From contig JAFODQ010000050.1 in assembly GCA_017380615.1 (NCBI GenBank), forward strand, positions 1-47,521: 47,521 nt of DNA, in the 5' to 3' direction. The translations under genes were made by a program, and so were the position numbers. The notes below the pieces were generated by a model, which was not told the DNA's origin, did not search any database, and worked only from the letters and a program-made list of their open reading frames with translations. Shown piece by piece: positions 1 through 8,719 of this stretch (positions are counted from its first letter, which is position 1; each line of letters begins with the position of its first letter). This stretch comes from Clostridia bacterium. Lineage in GTDB: Bacteria > Bacillota > Clostridia > Oscillospirales > Acutalibacteraceae.

Positions 1-396
1 TCTCTCTGCAATGTGTGCCATTACAGGGATTGTTCTGAGTGCCTTAAAGAAGCCACCGATACCTGTTGTTTCCTGACCGATAAGATCATGCTTGAGCGGA
101 ATGCTTTCATCAATGTGACGACAAGGAAGCTTACCGACACGAATCTGTGTTACAACAAAATCTGCTCCCTGCAGTGCAAGGTCAAGATCATCTGTGAGAA
201 TAACCTCACAATCTATACCTGCACTCTTAAGCATACGCATGCAAAGGCCACCAACAATTTCACGCTTTCTGTCATCAATATCCATGAAAGCAACTCTCTT
301 TAATTTAAGAGAATCCTTTGCTTCAATAAATCCATAGATAAGCTCCGGGCAATAAGTTGAGCCTGAGCCGATGACGGTTACACTGATTTCTTTCAT
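1..396 (-). CDS. 6-phospho-alpha/beta-glycosidase, GH4 family (N-terminal 132 residues, runs off the window)
   Basis: The first 132 residues of a glycoside hydrolase family 4 enzyme are visible; the rest lies beyond base 1. It starts with a Rossmann dinucleotide motif (VTVIGSGSTYCPEL, residues 6-19), followed by GADFVVTQIRVGKLP (about residues 79-93) and LIGQETTGIGGFFKALRTIP (about 108-127). These are the NAD and Mn binding hallmarks of GH4. Family members cleave phosphorylated or free glycosides by oxidation at C3, elimination and re-addition, with NAD+ and a divalent metal. The start at 396 is an ATG 23 bases after the stop of the upstream kinase gene, with an AAGGA Shine-Dalgarno site. It is the third gene of a minus-strand set with the GH109-like protein and the sugar kinase, so a role in intracellular use of an amino-sugar or beta-linked glycoside is inferred. 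Substrate specificity cannot be read from this fragment. Confidence 0.9.
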   Translation of the reverse strand, partial: MKEISVTVIGSGSTYCPELIYGFIEAKDSLKLKRVAFMDIDDRKREIVGGLCMRMLKSAGIDCEVILTDDLDLALQGADFVVTQIRVGKLPCRHIDESIPLKHDLIGQETTGIGGFFKALRTIPVMAHIAER

Positions 397-419
397 TTAT
401 ATCAATCCTTCCGATAAAA

Positions 420-1355
420 TTATTCTTCAAGAAGCCAGTTGATACATCCCACAACAGGTGCACAATCAAGCTTTACAAAATTAAATTTTCTTCCCGTTCT
501 ATCTGCCACAAGCTGTGCCATTCTATCGGTGTACTTTTGTGATGGGAGCTTTGTGTGAATTGAACCTGAAAGGACCACATTAATAACATCGCAATCAAAA
601 TTCATTGCATTCACATGGCCACAGATATAGTCTGCACCACGCTGTGCCATTTCCTCAATAACCTTGAGTGCCTCTTCATCACCATTGTTTGCTGCCTCAA
701 AGAATGAAACTATAAGCTTTCTGAGGAATGCCTCACCTTCATCTTCACTTTCAAGAACAGCAATTGATTCAAGAAGTGTTGCTCTGTCACAGATGCCTGC
801 CTTCTCATTCATAAGGTCTGTAATCTGTGACCTTGACTTACCAAGGCAAAGCTGGTCATACATTATACGGAAAGCCTGATTTCCTACCCAGTGACCATTA
901 GCCTTGTCACCCGAAAGAACATCAAAGCCACCAATTTGAAGCATATTGCCGTCCGTGTCAAGGCAGTTACAACAAGTACCTGTGCCACAGTTATAGCCAA
1001 TGCCTGCACCCTCTCCGACACCTGCCTTAATAACAATAAAGCCATCGTTGTAAATACGGGCACCACTGATGCCCAATTTACCTAATTCCTCCTGCATTGC
1101 ATCGTGCTGATAAGGATGATCAATACCCGCAAGACCCATCAGCATTCCGCTGATATCAGAAAGTGTCTTACCGGCCTTTGCAAGAAGACCATTGATACCA
1201 TCTGCAATGATACCCGCTGCCTCAGGGAAAGAGCCCTCCATGTTTTCATGATTGGAGGCAGGACCCTCATGCTGTGCAATAATGTTTTTATTTTCGTCAA
1301 AGAGAGCGTATGCGGTTTTTGTTCCGCCACCATCTACACCTATGTAAAACTTCAT
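420..1355 (-). CDS. BadF/BadG/BcrA/BcrD ATPase-family sugar kinase, N-acetylglucosamine kinase-like
   Basis: 311-residue ASKHA-fold kinase. The phosphate-1 loop VDGGGTKT lies at residues 7-14, a GYNCGTGTCCNC segment corresponds to the second phosphate loop, and VVLSGSIHTK near residue 262 is the adenosine-side motif. Relatives with this architecture phosphorylate N-acetylglucosamine or related amino sugars at C6. The ATG at 1355 is preceded by AAGGAG at 1365-1370, which fixes the start; an upstream in-frame start at 1403 would overlap the preceding gene and lacks a site of its own. The gene begins 4 bases after the stop of the GH109-like gene and is followed 23 bases later by a GH4 gene, so the three are almost certainly co-transcribed. 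Kinase activity is a family-level call; the sugar is inferred from context. Confidence 0.82.
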   Translation of the reverse strand: MKFYIGVDGGGTKTAYALFDENKNIIAQHEGPASNHENMEGSFPEAAGIIADGINGLLAKAGKTLSDISGMLMGLAGIDHPYQHDAMQEELGKLGISGARIYNDGFIVIKAGVGEGAGIGYNCGTGTCCNCLDTDGNMLQIGGFDVLSGDKANGHWVGNQAFRIMYDQLCLGKSRSQITDLMNEKAGICDRATLLESIAVLESEDEGEAFLRKLIVSFFEAANNGDEEALKVIEEMAQRGADYICGHVNAMNFDCDVINVVLSGSIHTKLPSQKYTDRMAQLVADRTGRKFNFVKLDCAPVVGCINWLLEE

Positions 1356-1359
1356 TTTC

Positions 1360-2637
1360 TTATTCTCCTTGTTCCTCAAAAAACTCTTCACAAACCTCAT
1401 CAAGACAGTAGATGCCTCTTCTTACAGGCTCACGATCAATCCATGCACCGTTTGTAAAATCAGGCACCGGAACAGGTGCGCCACCCATTGCAACAGACTG
1501 CTCTGAAAGGCATGTGATCGCCATCCATGTTGCTGTGTCGTAAACATCGATGTTGGCATCCTTACCCTCGTAAACACTGTCAACAAAAGAAGAAAGAATA
1601 AGGAAGTCCATACCACCATGACCTGCCTTGATGCCACCTTTTTCGTAAGCGACCCAAAGAGGATGCTCATATTTATCACGCCATGAACCAAAATCATCCC
1701 AGCTGTGAGTCCAGCTTTCATCATCGGGATGCATACCATCGATATAAATTCTGCCTTTACCATCTTCCGGCTCTGAATAGATGCCTTTTGTGCCCTGAAC
1801 CTCATAGTCACGGGTGTAAGGTCTTGGAAGTGAGCAATCGTGAGTGAGCTTGATTGTCTCACCATTTGCACACTTGATAATTGTGGTTACGATATCACCA
1901 CAGTTGAAGGTTGTGTTATAAAGGTCATATTCCTCGCCCTTGTTGTCTTTAATCCACTGATGAAGACCACGAGCCTTGCTTGCTACGGAATTAACTGTAA
2001 GGAATCTGTTACCTCTGTTAATCTTTAATGCCTTGGCAATAGGACCAAGCTGATGGGTTGGATAAACCTCACCATTACGATGAATAAAGTTATAAAGTCT
2101 TCCGTGGATATTCTCTCTGCCAAGACAGATTTCATCACGAAGATCGTGACGATAGCCGCCCTCCATGTGAACAATCTCACCGAAAATACCCTGACGAATC
2201 ATATTGAAAACTGCCATTTCGTTTCTGCAATAGCAGCAGTTTTCAAGAAGCATACAAATCTTTCCGTTACGCTTGCTTGCACGAACCATTTCCCAACACT
2301 CTTCAATGGATGCAGCACCGCCAACCTCCATACCAACATGAAGGCCTGCATTCATCGCATCGATTGCGATCATTGCGTGAGTGATCCAGGTTGTTGCAAT
2401 AACAACTGCATCAAGCTCTTCGTTGGCAAACATCTCTTTATAATCAAGATATGCATGAACCGGATATTCCTTATTGTTATGTTTTTCAACAATTTCAATA
2501 CCTTTTTCTGCTCTCTCGGGAATTAAATCACAAACTGCAGGTACCGTTACACCATCCACCTGTAAAAGCAGGTCGAGCATACCTGAGCCTCTGCCGCTGA
2601 TTCCGATAAAGCCTATTTTTGCTGATTTTTTTCTCAT
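1360..2637 (-). CDS. Gfo/Idh/MocA-fold protein of the GH109 (NAD-dependent alpha-N-acetylgalactosaminidase) type
   Basis: 425-residue protein with an N-terminal Rossmann domain (IGISGRGSGM, 11-20). It resembles the GH109 glycosidases more than ordinary dehydrogenases: EECWEMVRA at 112-120, LLENCCYCRNEM at 130-141, GGYRHDLR at 160-167, YPTHQLGP at 192-199 and SLPRPYTRDYEV at 269-280. In characterised GH109 alpha-N-acetylgalactosaminidases the tyrosine and histidine of YPTH and the tyrosine of PRPYxR line the active site; all are kept here (Y192, H195, Y274). Those enzymes use tightly bound NAD+ in an oxidation/elimination cycle. No signal peptide is seen, so it should act in the cytoplasm. The start at 2637 has AGGAG just upstream, and a good promoter lies at 2677-2705. 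A plain sugar oxidoreductase remains possible; it is first in an operon with a sugar kinase and a GH4 enzyme. Confidence 0.8.
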   Translation of the reverse strand: MRKKSAKIGFIGISGRGSGMLDLLLQVDGVTVPAVCDLIPERAEKGIEIVEKHNNKEYPVHAYLDYKEMFANEELDAVVIATTWITHAMIAIDAMNAGLHVGMEVGGAASIEECWEMVRASKRNGKICMLLENCCYCRNEMAVFNMIRQGIFGEIVHMEGGYRHDLRDEICLGRENIHGRLYNFIHRNGEVYPTHQLGPIAKALKINRGNRFLTVNSVASKARGLHQWIKDNKGEEYDLYNTTFNCGDIVTTIIKCANGETIKLTHDCSLPRPYTRDYEVQGTKGIYSEPEDGKGRIYIDGMHPDDESWTHSWDDFGSWRDKYEHPLWVAYEKGGIKAGHGGMDFLILSSFVDSVYEGKDANIDVYDTATWMAITCLSEQSVAMGGAPVPVPDFTNGAWIDREPVRRGIYCLDEVCEEFFEEQGE

Positions 2638-2676
2638 AACTAACACTCCTACATATGAGTAAAATATACATATTCT

Positions 2677-2705
2677 ATTGTATAACATTTATATTATTAA
2701 ATCAA
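2677..2705 (-). promoter_or_regulatory. Sigma-A-type promoter of the GH109-kinase-GH4 operon
   Basis: On the minus strand, -35 TTGATT (2700-2705) and -10 TACAAT (2677-2682) are separated by 17 bases. The site is 40 bases upstream of the ATG at 2637 and downstream of the ftsZ terminator. Confidence 0.6.
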
Positions 2706-2707
2706 GG

Positions 2708-2750
2708 CAAAAAAGCAAAAAAAGAGCACATTTGCAAAAGCAAATGTGCT
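2708..2750 (-). terminator. Intrinsic terminator of ftsZ / dcw cluster
   Basis: An 11-bp perfect stem (AGCACATTTGC / GCAAATGTGCT, 2725-2735 and 2740-2750) with an AAAA loop. On the minus strand it is followed by CTCTTTTTTTGCTTTTTTG. It lies 13 bases past the ftsZ stop and separates the dcw cluster from the sugar operon. Confidence 0.88.
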
Positions 2751-2762
2751 GAATTTTTTATC

Positions 2763-3833
2763 TTATTTTTTGAAAAGGCCAAGGATATCAACGATATCTT
2801 CATCGTCAGCATCATCTGTTGCAGAAACAACATCTGCTGCAGCTGCTGCGCCTGATTTGTTTGCAATACCGTGTGAATCTGTGCCGAAGCCGGTTGCAAT
2901 AACTGTAACAATAACTTCGTCTTCAAGCTTTTCATCGAAAGCAACACCAAAGATGATATTTGCATCTGCATCTGCTGATTCAGCAATGATGCTTGCTGCA
3001 ACATCAACATCATCAAGAGTGATGTCAGGTGAAGATGTTATGCTGATGATAACACCCTTTGCACCCTGAATTGTTGTTTCAAGAAGTGGGCTTGATACAG
3101 CTGCGTTTGCTGCTGCTTCTGCCTTCTCCTTACCCTTCGCACGGCCAACACCCATGTGTGCGTGACCAGCATCCTTCATGATTGCAGTAACGTCTGCAAA
3201 GTCAAGGTTAATGAGACCCGGAACCTTAATAAGCTCAGAAATGCTCTTAACACCCTGACGAAGAACATCGTCAGCAACATCGAATGCGTTTGCAAATGTG
3301 ATCTTCTGATCTGAAACGAGCTTAAGTCTCTCATTAGGGATAACAATAAGGCTATCAACATGCTGTGCAAGCTCTGCAATACCTGCTTCTGCCTGCTGCA
3401 TTCTTCTTCTGCCCTCGAAAGCAAATGGCTTTGTTACAATGCCAACAGTAAGGATGCCATTGCTCTTTGCAATCTCAGCAATTGCAGGAGCAGCACCTGT
3501 ACCTGTGCCACCGCCCATACCGGCTGTGATAAACACCATGTTAGCCCCACTGAGTGCATCGACAATTGCCTCTCTGCTTTCTTCTGCAGCCTTGAGACCC
3601 ATCTCAGGACGAGCGCCTGCGCCACGACCACCTGTTACCTTCTCACCGATCTGAATCTTGTGAGTTGCCTTTGAAAAAGTGAGGACCTGCTTATCTGTAT
3701 TAACGGCAACAAACTCAACGCCCTGAACGCCTGAGCTTACCATACGGTTGATTGCGTTTCCACCGCCACCACCGACGCCGATAACTTTAATCTGAGTTAC
3801 ATCTTCAAACTCGTTGGAAATTTCAAAATTCAT
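2763..3833 (-). CDS. ftsZ: Cell division GTPase FtsZ
   Basis: 356-residue tubulin homologue that polymerises into the Z ring. [17 protein letters not shown] starts at residue 15, the tubulin signature [14 protein letters not shown] lies near 105-118, and the T7 loop is [15 protein letters not shown] (about 208-222). The C-terminal part is unusual: the linker is only about 25 residues, and the last residues read [13 protein letters not shown] instead of the common DIPxFLRxR tail that binds FtsA and SepF. The start at 3833 has GGAGG upstream. It is the last gene of the dcw cluster, with its own promoter at 3891-3919 and a terminator after it. Confidence 0.98.
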   Translation of the reverse strand: MNFEISNEFEDVTQIKVIGVGGGGGNAINRMVSSGVQGVEFVAVNTDKQVLTFSKATHKIQIGEKVTGGRGAGARPEMGLKAAEESREAIVDALSGANMVFITAGMGGGTGTGAAPAIAEIAKSNGILTVGIVTKPFAFEGRRRMQQAEAGIAELAQHVDSLIVIPNERLKLVSDQKITFANAFDVADDVLRQGVKSISELIKVPGLINLDFADVTAIMKDAGHAHMGVGRAKGKEKAEAAANAAVSSPLLETTIQGAKGVIISITSSPDITLDDVDVAASIIAESADADANIIFGVAFDEKLEDEVIVTVIATGFGTDSHGIANKSGAAAAADVVSATDDADDEDIVDILGLFKK

Positions 3834-3890
3834 TTTAATTCCTCCAAATTATATTGATTCGCATAAAAATATACATAATATATCCATTAA

Positions 3891-3919
3891 ATTTTAACAC
3901 AGTATTTTGACAATAGCAA
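3891..3919 (-). promoter_or_regulatory. ftsZ promoter
   Basis: Minus-strand -35 TTGCTA (3914-3919) and -10 TAAAAT (3891-3896) with a 17-base spacer, 58 bases upstream of the ftsZ ATG. It would give ftsZ expression independent of the long dcw transcript. Confidence 0.55.
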
Positions 3920-3965
3920 GTGTTTTTTACAAATTACATAATTATTTTACATATAATCGCATAAA

Positions 3966-4949
3966 TTACTCTTCTGAAGCCTTTGTTTCGGCAGAAGTTG
4001 TGGTGTTAGGGGTAGTTGTGAGGAAATCACCATTCTTATCTGTTACCACATTTCCCTCTGCATCTGTGACATATTCAGGGGAAATTGTGACCGCTTCCTC
4101 CTCACCCGCTTTGAAATATGCATTGGGCTCTGTGCCAAGGTCAAGAACGCCCTCCACATAAGGATTCATCTGATTTTCTTTATCAATCGCAGCCTTTGCT
4201 CTCTGAAGCTTAACCTCGAGATTCTCCATAGCGCCCATTTTGATTATTATTCTGTCCTGATAAACAACCTTAAACTCGTTGTTTTCAAAGCGTATTTCAG
4301 TAACACCATTGAATTCGTTTTCACGAAGCGCAGAGATTATTGTAATGAAATCTGATGTTACATTCTCTTTTCCAAGAGAAACAAGCTCCCCCTCCGTGGC
4401 ACTCTTGGGCGATACACCACTGACAACTGCAACATTTTCACGGAGCATTGTGGCATTGTTATCAAGAATTTTGCCCTCATCATCCACGAGAATGTAGCCC
4501 TCGCCATACGTAAACGCTGCACATTCCCTCGCAGCCTTCAACTCAATCACAAGAGTATCGGGAAGCTTTCTTGATACAGTGGCACTTTTTATGTAAGGAA
4601 GCTTTTTAGAAAGCAAATCACTGAGCTTTTCTTCATTCACACTGAAAAGGCTATCCCCTATTTCAACACCACTTGCCTCAACAAGCTGTGCATTTGAATA
4701 AACCTTTTCACCCTTGAAGGCTATGGTGTTAATTTCAAAAAGAACTGTCAATGCAAGAATCACACTGACACAAATCACAACAAAAGCCAAAAGAGCAAGA
4801 CTAAGACGCTTCTTAATCTGCCTTTTACGCTCCTGCTTTTTCTTGCTTATAGAACGTGCTTCATCACGGGAAAGATTGTTTTTTCCTCCTGCGCCAGCTC
4901 TGTTTCCTGCTGCGGTGTTTTTACGAGGATTTTTTCTTGGTTGCGTCAT
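3966..4949 (-). CDS. divIB: Cell division protein FtsQ/DivIB
   Basis: 327-residue bitopic division protein. A basic, Lys/Arg-rich cytoplasmic tail (about 1-50) is followed by one membrane segment (LALLAFVVICVSVILALTVL, about 51-70). The POTRA and beta domains come next: the POTRA starts around FEINTIAFKGEKVYSNAQLV, and KLPDTLVIELKAARECAAF is typical of the family. The C-terminal tail is rich in acidic residues, Thr and Asn. It recruits FtsL and FtsB/DivIC at the septum. The start codon overlaps the murA stop (ATGA at 4946-4949), which indicates translational coupling and excludes the longer start at 4988. It sits in the usual place between murA and ftsZ. Confidence 0.9.
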   Translation of the reverse strand: MTQPRKNPRKNTAAGNRAGAGGKNNLSRDEARSISKKKQERKRQIKKRLSLALLAFVVICVSVILALTVLFEINTIAFKGEKVYSNAQLVEASGVEIGDSLFSVNEEKLSDLLSKKLPYIKSATVSRKLPDTLVIELKAARECAAFTYGEGYILVDDEGKILDNNATMLRENVAVVSGVSPKSATEGELVSLGKENVTSDFITIISALRENEFNGVTEIRFENNEFKVVYQDRIIIKMGAMENLEVKLQRAKAAIDKENQMNPYVEGVLDLGTEPNAYFKAGEEEAVTISPEYVTDAEGNVVTDKNGDFLTTTPNTTTSAETKASEE

Positions 4950-6208
4950 TTTTGCATTTCCTTTCTTGCATCTGCATTCAAAGCACACAAATCACCACAA
5001 AGGTCTGTATAGCCTCTGTCTATATATCCTGCATCCGTCACACGAGTGATGCCCTCTGCGCACAGCCCTGCTATAACAAGAGCTGCTCCGCCTCTTAAGT
5101 CCTGACCCTGAACCTGGGTACCATATAACCGCTCAACGCCTTCAACCACAGCAACCTTGCCCTCTGCACGGATTTTTGCACCCATACGAACAAGCTCTGC
5201 CACATGCTTGAAGCGACATTCAAATATATTCTCAACAATAACACTTGTGCCATCGGCAACAGCAGCCATTGTTGTGAAAAACGCCTGTGAATCCGTTGGA
5301 AAGCCCGGATATGGTTGAGTTATAATTTTATCCACTCTGTTCAATCTTCTTGGAGCTTTGAGAAAAATATTATTACATCTGACTCTCACATTACAGCCCA
5401 TCTCTTCAAAAACAGGCAGAACAGAATTGAGAAAAAACGGATTTGTATTTACAAGCTCAACGCTCCCACCTGTGACAGCACCTGCAGAAAGCAAGGTAGA
5501 TGCCACAATTCTGTCGCAAATCACAGTGTGCTCACCACCATGGAGCTGCTCAACACCCTCCACAGTGATAATACTCTCACCCGCACCGCGGATTTTTGCG
5601 CCACAGCTATTGAGAAACTCGCACAAATCTGTGATTTCGGGTTCCCTTGCCGCATTGACAACAGTGGTTGAGCCACGGGCGGTTACACTGCAAAGAATGG
5701 CGTTCTCCGTTGCACCGACACTTGGGAATGAGAATGTAATCTTACACCCCTTCAAGCCCTTCGTTGCTGTGCAACAAAGCTTTCCGTGAGCTTCATCAAC
5801 GCGTACACCGAGGCGTCTTACTGCATACAGATGCAAATCAATGGGTCTCAAGCCTATCTCACACCCACCAGGAGTGGTTATTGTCGCCTTAGCGTGTCTC
5901 CCGAGTATAGCCCCGAGAAAAACAACCGACGAGCGCATCTCCCTCATCAAATCTTCGGAGATTTCCGTTCCCGTGGCGTTTTCGCTGTTCACAATAACGG
6001 TATCACCCTCGCGCTTCACCACACACCCTAATTCACGAAGAATTTTCAAGGTGCATTCTGTATCGGAAAGCACAGGAACATTATGTAAAACACTCTGTCC
6101 CTTCACAAGAAGTGTGGAAGCAAGAATAGGCAAGGCGCTATTCTTTGAGCCTTGAACATTAATGCTGCCACTTAACCTTCTGCCACCGTTTATTACATAG
6201 CATTGCAT
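4946..6208 (-). CDS. murA: UDP-N-acetylglucosamine 1-carboxyvinyltransferase MurA
   Basis: 420-residue EPSP-synthase-fold enzyme that transfers enolpyruvate from PEP to UDP-GlcNAc, the first committed step of peptidoglycan synthesis. The N-terminal SKNSALP (21-27) supplies the UDP-GlcNAc-binding Lys-Asn. The catalytic, fosfomycin-reactive Cys is present at 116 in TTPGGCEIGLRPIDLHL. The length matches the family. Translation probably starts at 6208 behind AAGGGGG. That region is unusual: a long inverted repeat (6203-6265) would pair the start codon while leaving the ribosome site in the loop. The stop overlaps the divIB start. Clostridia often carry two MurA paralogues; this is the dcw-located one. 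Confidence 0.97.
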   Translation of the reverse strand: MQCYVINGGRRLSGSINVQGSKNSALPILASTLLVKGQSVLHNVPVLSDTECTLKILRELGCVVKREGDTVIVNSENATGTEISEDLMREMRSSVVFLGAILGRHAKATITTPGGCEIGLRPIDLHLYAVRRLGVRVDEAHGKLCCTATKGLKGCKITFSFPSVGATENAILCSVTARGSTTVVNAAREPEITDLCEFLNSCGAKIRGAGESIITVEGVEQLHGGEHTVICDRIVASTLLSAGAVTGGSVELVNTNPFFLNSVLPVFEEMGCNVRVRCNNIFLKAPRRLNRVDKIITQPYPGFPTDSQAFFTTMAAVADGTSVIVENIFECRFKHVAELVRMGAKIRAEGKVAVVEGVERLYGTQVQGQDLRGGAALVIAGLCAEGITRVTDAGYIDRGYTDLCGDLCALNADARKEMQK

Positions 6209-6265
6209 ATAGCGTTGCCCCCTTCAAACTATGTAAAGAAAGTATCAACGCTATATTCTATGCAA
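6203..6265 (-). promoter_or_regulatory. Inverted repeat / RNA hairpin spanning the murA start codon
   Basis: On the minus strand, arm 6246-6265 (TTGCATAGAATATAGCGTTG read 5' to 3') can pair with arm 6203-6217 (CAACGCTATATGCAA). This gives an 11-bp perfect core plus four further pairs across a 5-base bulge. The ATG of murA is inside the 3' arm, and its GGGGG ribosome site is in the 28-base loop. Regulation of translation initiation is an inference. Confidence 0.5.
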
Positions 6266-6290
6266 ATTCTATTTTTTTGTTAAAGTCAGT

Positions 6291-7406
6291 TTATTTGACA
6301 AGCTCAGTCACTATATCGCAGATTCTGCTTGTGGCATCAGTAACAGCCATTGCCCGTGCATTTTCTCCGACCTCTTTAAAGCGCTTTTCATCCTTGATAA
6401 GATTATCAATCGCCTTACCGAGCTTTTTACCTGAAAGGTCTTTCTCCTCAATAATTACAGCCGCACCCTTGTTAACCATTGCCATTGCATTATGGAACTG
6501 GTGGTTTTCTGTAACATTTGGTGAGGGAATAAGAATTGATGGCTTACCCAAAGCCTGGATTTCCGAAAGAGAGGATGCACCTGCACGGCAGATAACAACA
6601 TCCGCTGCTGAAAGGCAACGAGCCATGTCATTGATATATGGTCTCACCTGAAGATTAGGTGACTTTTCAACATCAACACCTCTGTCACGAAGCTTATCAG
6701 GCACCCACACACCATTCTGTCCTGTGGAAACAATGAAGTTATAATCATCATCATGCATATGGGTAGCAATAACCTCAACGATTGCTTTATTGATTTCCCT
6801 TGAGCCTAACGAGCCACCCATGGAAAGAATTATGGGCTTATCATTGAAGCCAAGCTCTTTTCTTGATTGCTTGGGGTCAGCTGCAAGAATTTCTCCTCTG
6901 ATCGGAAGACCTGTAACCACAGGTTCATTTTTAAATTTAAGATGCTTCTTTGCATCCTCGGTGGTGAGCATAACAACATCCACCATTTCAGCCAATGCTT
7001 TATTTGTTACACCGGGATACGCATTCTGCTCGTGAATGGCTGTGGGGATACCCATTTTTGCAGCCATTCTTATAACAGGTCCGCTTACATATCCACCAAA
7101 GCCGATTGCAACATCAGGCTTAAACTCATTTAGTATATTTTTTACAGCCTTAGAGCTTTTGGCGAGTTTAATCACTGTTTTGATATTAGCTTTAATATCC
7201 GAAGGAGCAAAGCTTCTCTTAAAGCCGGTTATCTCAATTGTTTTCAACTCATAGCCTGCTGCGGGAACAATTTTAGCTTCAATTCTGTCCGCTGTTCCCA
7301 CAAAGCATATTTCTGCATCGGGGAACCTGCTTCTGATTTCGCCTGCTACTGCAAGTGCAGGATTAACATGGCCACCTGTGCCACCTGCTGCTATCAAAAC
7401 CTTCAT
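6291..7406 (-). CDS. murG: UDP-GlcNAc:undecaprenyl-PP-MurNAc-pentapeptide GlcNAc transferase MurG
   Basis: 371-residue GT28 glycosyltransferase that converts lipid I to lipid II on the inner face of the membrane. The N-terminal glycine-rich loop AAGGTGGHVNPALAVA lies at residues 6-21, and HEQNAYPGVTNKAL is in the acceptor domain. The donor domain carries LSMGGSLGSREIN and the UDP-GlcNAc-binding segment VICRAGASSLSEIQALGKPSILIPSP. The start at 7406 follows AAGGATGG. It lies between ftsW and murA in the dcw cluster. Confidence 0.97.
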   Translation of the reverse strand: MKVLIAAGGTGGHVNPALAVAGEIRSRFPDAEICFVGTADRIEAKIVPAAGYELKTIEITGFKRSFAPSDIKANIKTVIKLAKSSKAVKNILNEFKPDVAIGFGGYVSGPVIRMAAKMGIPTAIHEQNAYPGVTNKALAEMVDVVMLTTEDAKKHLKFKNEPVVTGLPIRGEILAADPKQSRKELGFNDKPIILSMGGSLGSREINKAIVEVIATHMHDDDYNFIVSTGQNGVWVPDKLRDRGVDVEKSPNLQVRPYINDMARCLSAADVVICRAGASSLSEIQALGKPSILIPSPNVTENHQFHNAMAMVNKGAAVIIEEKDLSGKKLGKAIDNLIKDEKRFKEVGENARAMAVTDATSRICDIVTELVK

Positions 7407-7438
7407 AAATCACACCATCCTTTTTTAATTTATTCAAA

Positions 7439-8698
7439 TCAGCTCTGTGCTGACTTCACTGTCTTTTGTTTTTTCATTGAATAAACCTTTTTCAGATCTG
7501 CCTGTCGCGAAACAGAAAGAACAACACCCATTTCCGCAAGGTTTATAAGAAGAGCTGTTACACCATAGCTGAAGAACGGAAGCGGGATACCCGTGTTGGG
7601 AACTGTATCTGTAATAACTGCTATATTAAACATAACCTGCAAGCCAAGGTGTGCCATCATACCAAAGCAAAGAAGAGCACCGAATCTGTCTCTTGAGCGC
7701 ATTCCGATATACACTCCTCTGCATACAAGTGCACCGAAGAGAGCTATGATAACAACACTTCCCACAAAGCCAAGCTCTTCGCCAATTATGGAGAAAATAA
7801 AATCCGTGTGGCACTCAGAAACATAAAGATATTTCTGCTTAGAATTGCCGATACCTGAGCCGAGGAATCCACCCGAGCCCAATGCGTAGAGCGAGTGATT
7901 GATCTGCCAACGAGCCTTATCCGGCTCATAATCCTTTATAAGCCAGGCCTTGATTCGTTCTGCCATATAGTCTCTTAAAACAGGCACATCCTCATAGTTG
8001 AAGATAACATAAACCACAACAACCGCCACAATCACACCAACAATTGCAAACCAACGAGCCCTGCACTCACCAAGCCACAGCATTGACATACCGATAAGAA
8101 GCATAATGATTGTTCCTGAAAGGTGGCTACTGGCAATAACGGGAGCTGTCGTCACCATTATGATAAAGCCATAATAAACAAGGGTTGAAAATTCGGTTGT
8201 TATATAAAACTTACCGCCGAGCTTTTCATTTATGGGAGCCGCCCACCAAGCTTTGGAGGGCTTGGTGCTAAGAATCTTTTTACGGTCTTTATTGAGACCG
8301 TAGGCAAGATAAATTATGAGAAAGCATTTTGCAAGCTCGGATGGCTGAAAGCTGAAAAGACCGAGATTGAGCCATCGCTTAATTTCTGCATCACCATTCT
8401 GAAGAAGCGCCCCACCCACCAAGAGAACCGAGGCAAACCACAGAAGGATTGATATTTTCTTAAGATACTGATAATTGAAGTGAGAACCAAACCATATTAC
8501 TGCTATTCCGATAACAGCGAAAACACCCTGTCGTTTAAAGAAATGAAGGCTGTCTCCATCCTCAAAATGGAATGCATATATATAGCTTGAAGAAAGAAGC
8601 ATTATAAGTCCTATTGCCAAGATAATAAGCAGCATGATAAAAAATGGAATATCCATACCATTTTTCACATAAAGATCACTTAATTTTTTCTTGGTCAC
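7439..8698 (-). CDS. ftsW: SEDS-family lipid II polymerase FtsW/SpoVE
   Basis: 419-residue integral membrane protein with about ten transmembrane segments. SEDS features are visible: GLIMLLSSSYIYAF in the first segment, KRWLNLGLFSFQPSELAK near residue 110-128, and the C-terminal PNTGIPLPFFSYGVTALL. The protein polymerises lipid II glycan strands together with the class B PBP encoded upstream. The start is a GTG at 8698 behind AAAGGTG; an ATG 14 codons further in lacks a good site. In this dcw position Bacillus has SpoVE, so a vegetative or a sporulation role is possible. It follows mraY directly; no murD lies between them. Confidence 0.94.
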   Translation of the reverse strand: MTKKKLSDLYVKNGMDIPFFIMLLIILAIGLIMLLSSSYIYAFHFEDGDSLHFFKRQGVFAVIGIAVIWFGSHFNYQYLKKISILLWFASVLLVGGALLQNGDAEIKRWLNLGLFSFQPSELAKCFLIIYLAYGLNKDRKKILSTKPSKAWWAAPINEKLGGKFYITTEFSTLVYYGFIIMVTTAPVIASSHLSGTIIMLLIGMSMLWLGECRARWFAIVGVIVAVVVVYVIFNYEDVPVLRDYMAERIKAWLIKDYEPDKARWQINHSLYALGSGGFLGSGIGNSKQKYLYVSECHTDFIFSIIGEELGFVGSVVIIALFGALVCRGVYIGMRSRDRFGALLCFGMMAHLGLQVMFNIAVITDTVPNTGIPLPFFSYGVTALLINLAEMGVVLSVSRQADLKKVYSMKKQKTVKSAQS

Positions 8699-8719
8699 AA
8701 GACCACACCTTTCGAAAAA

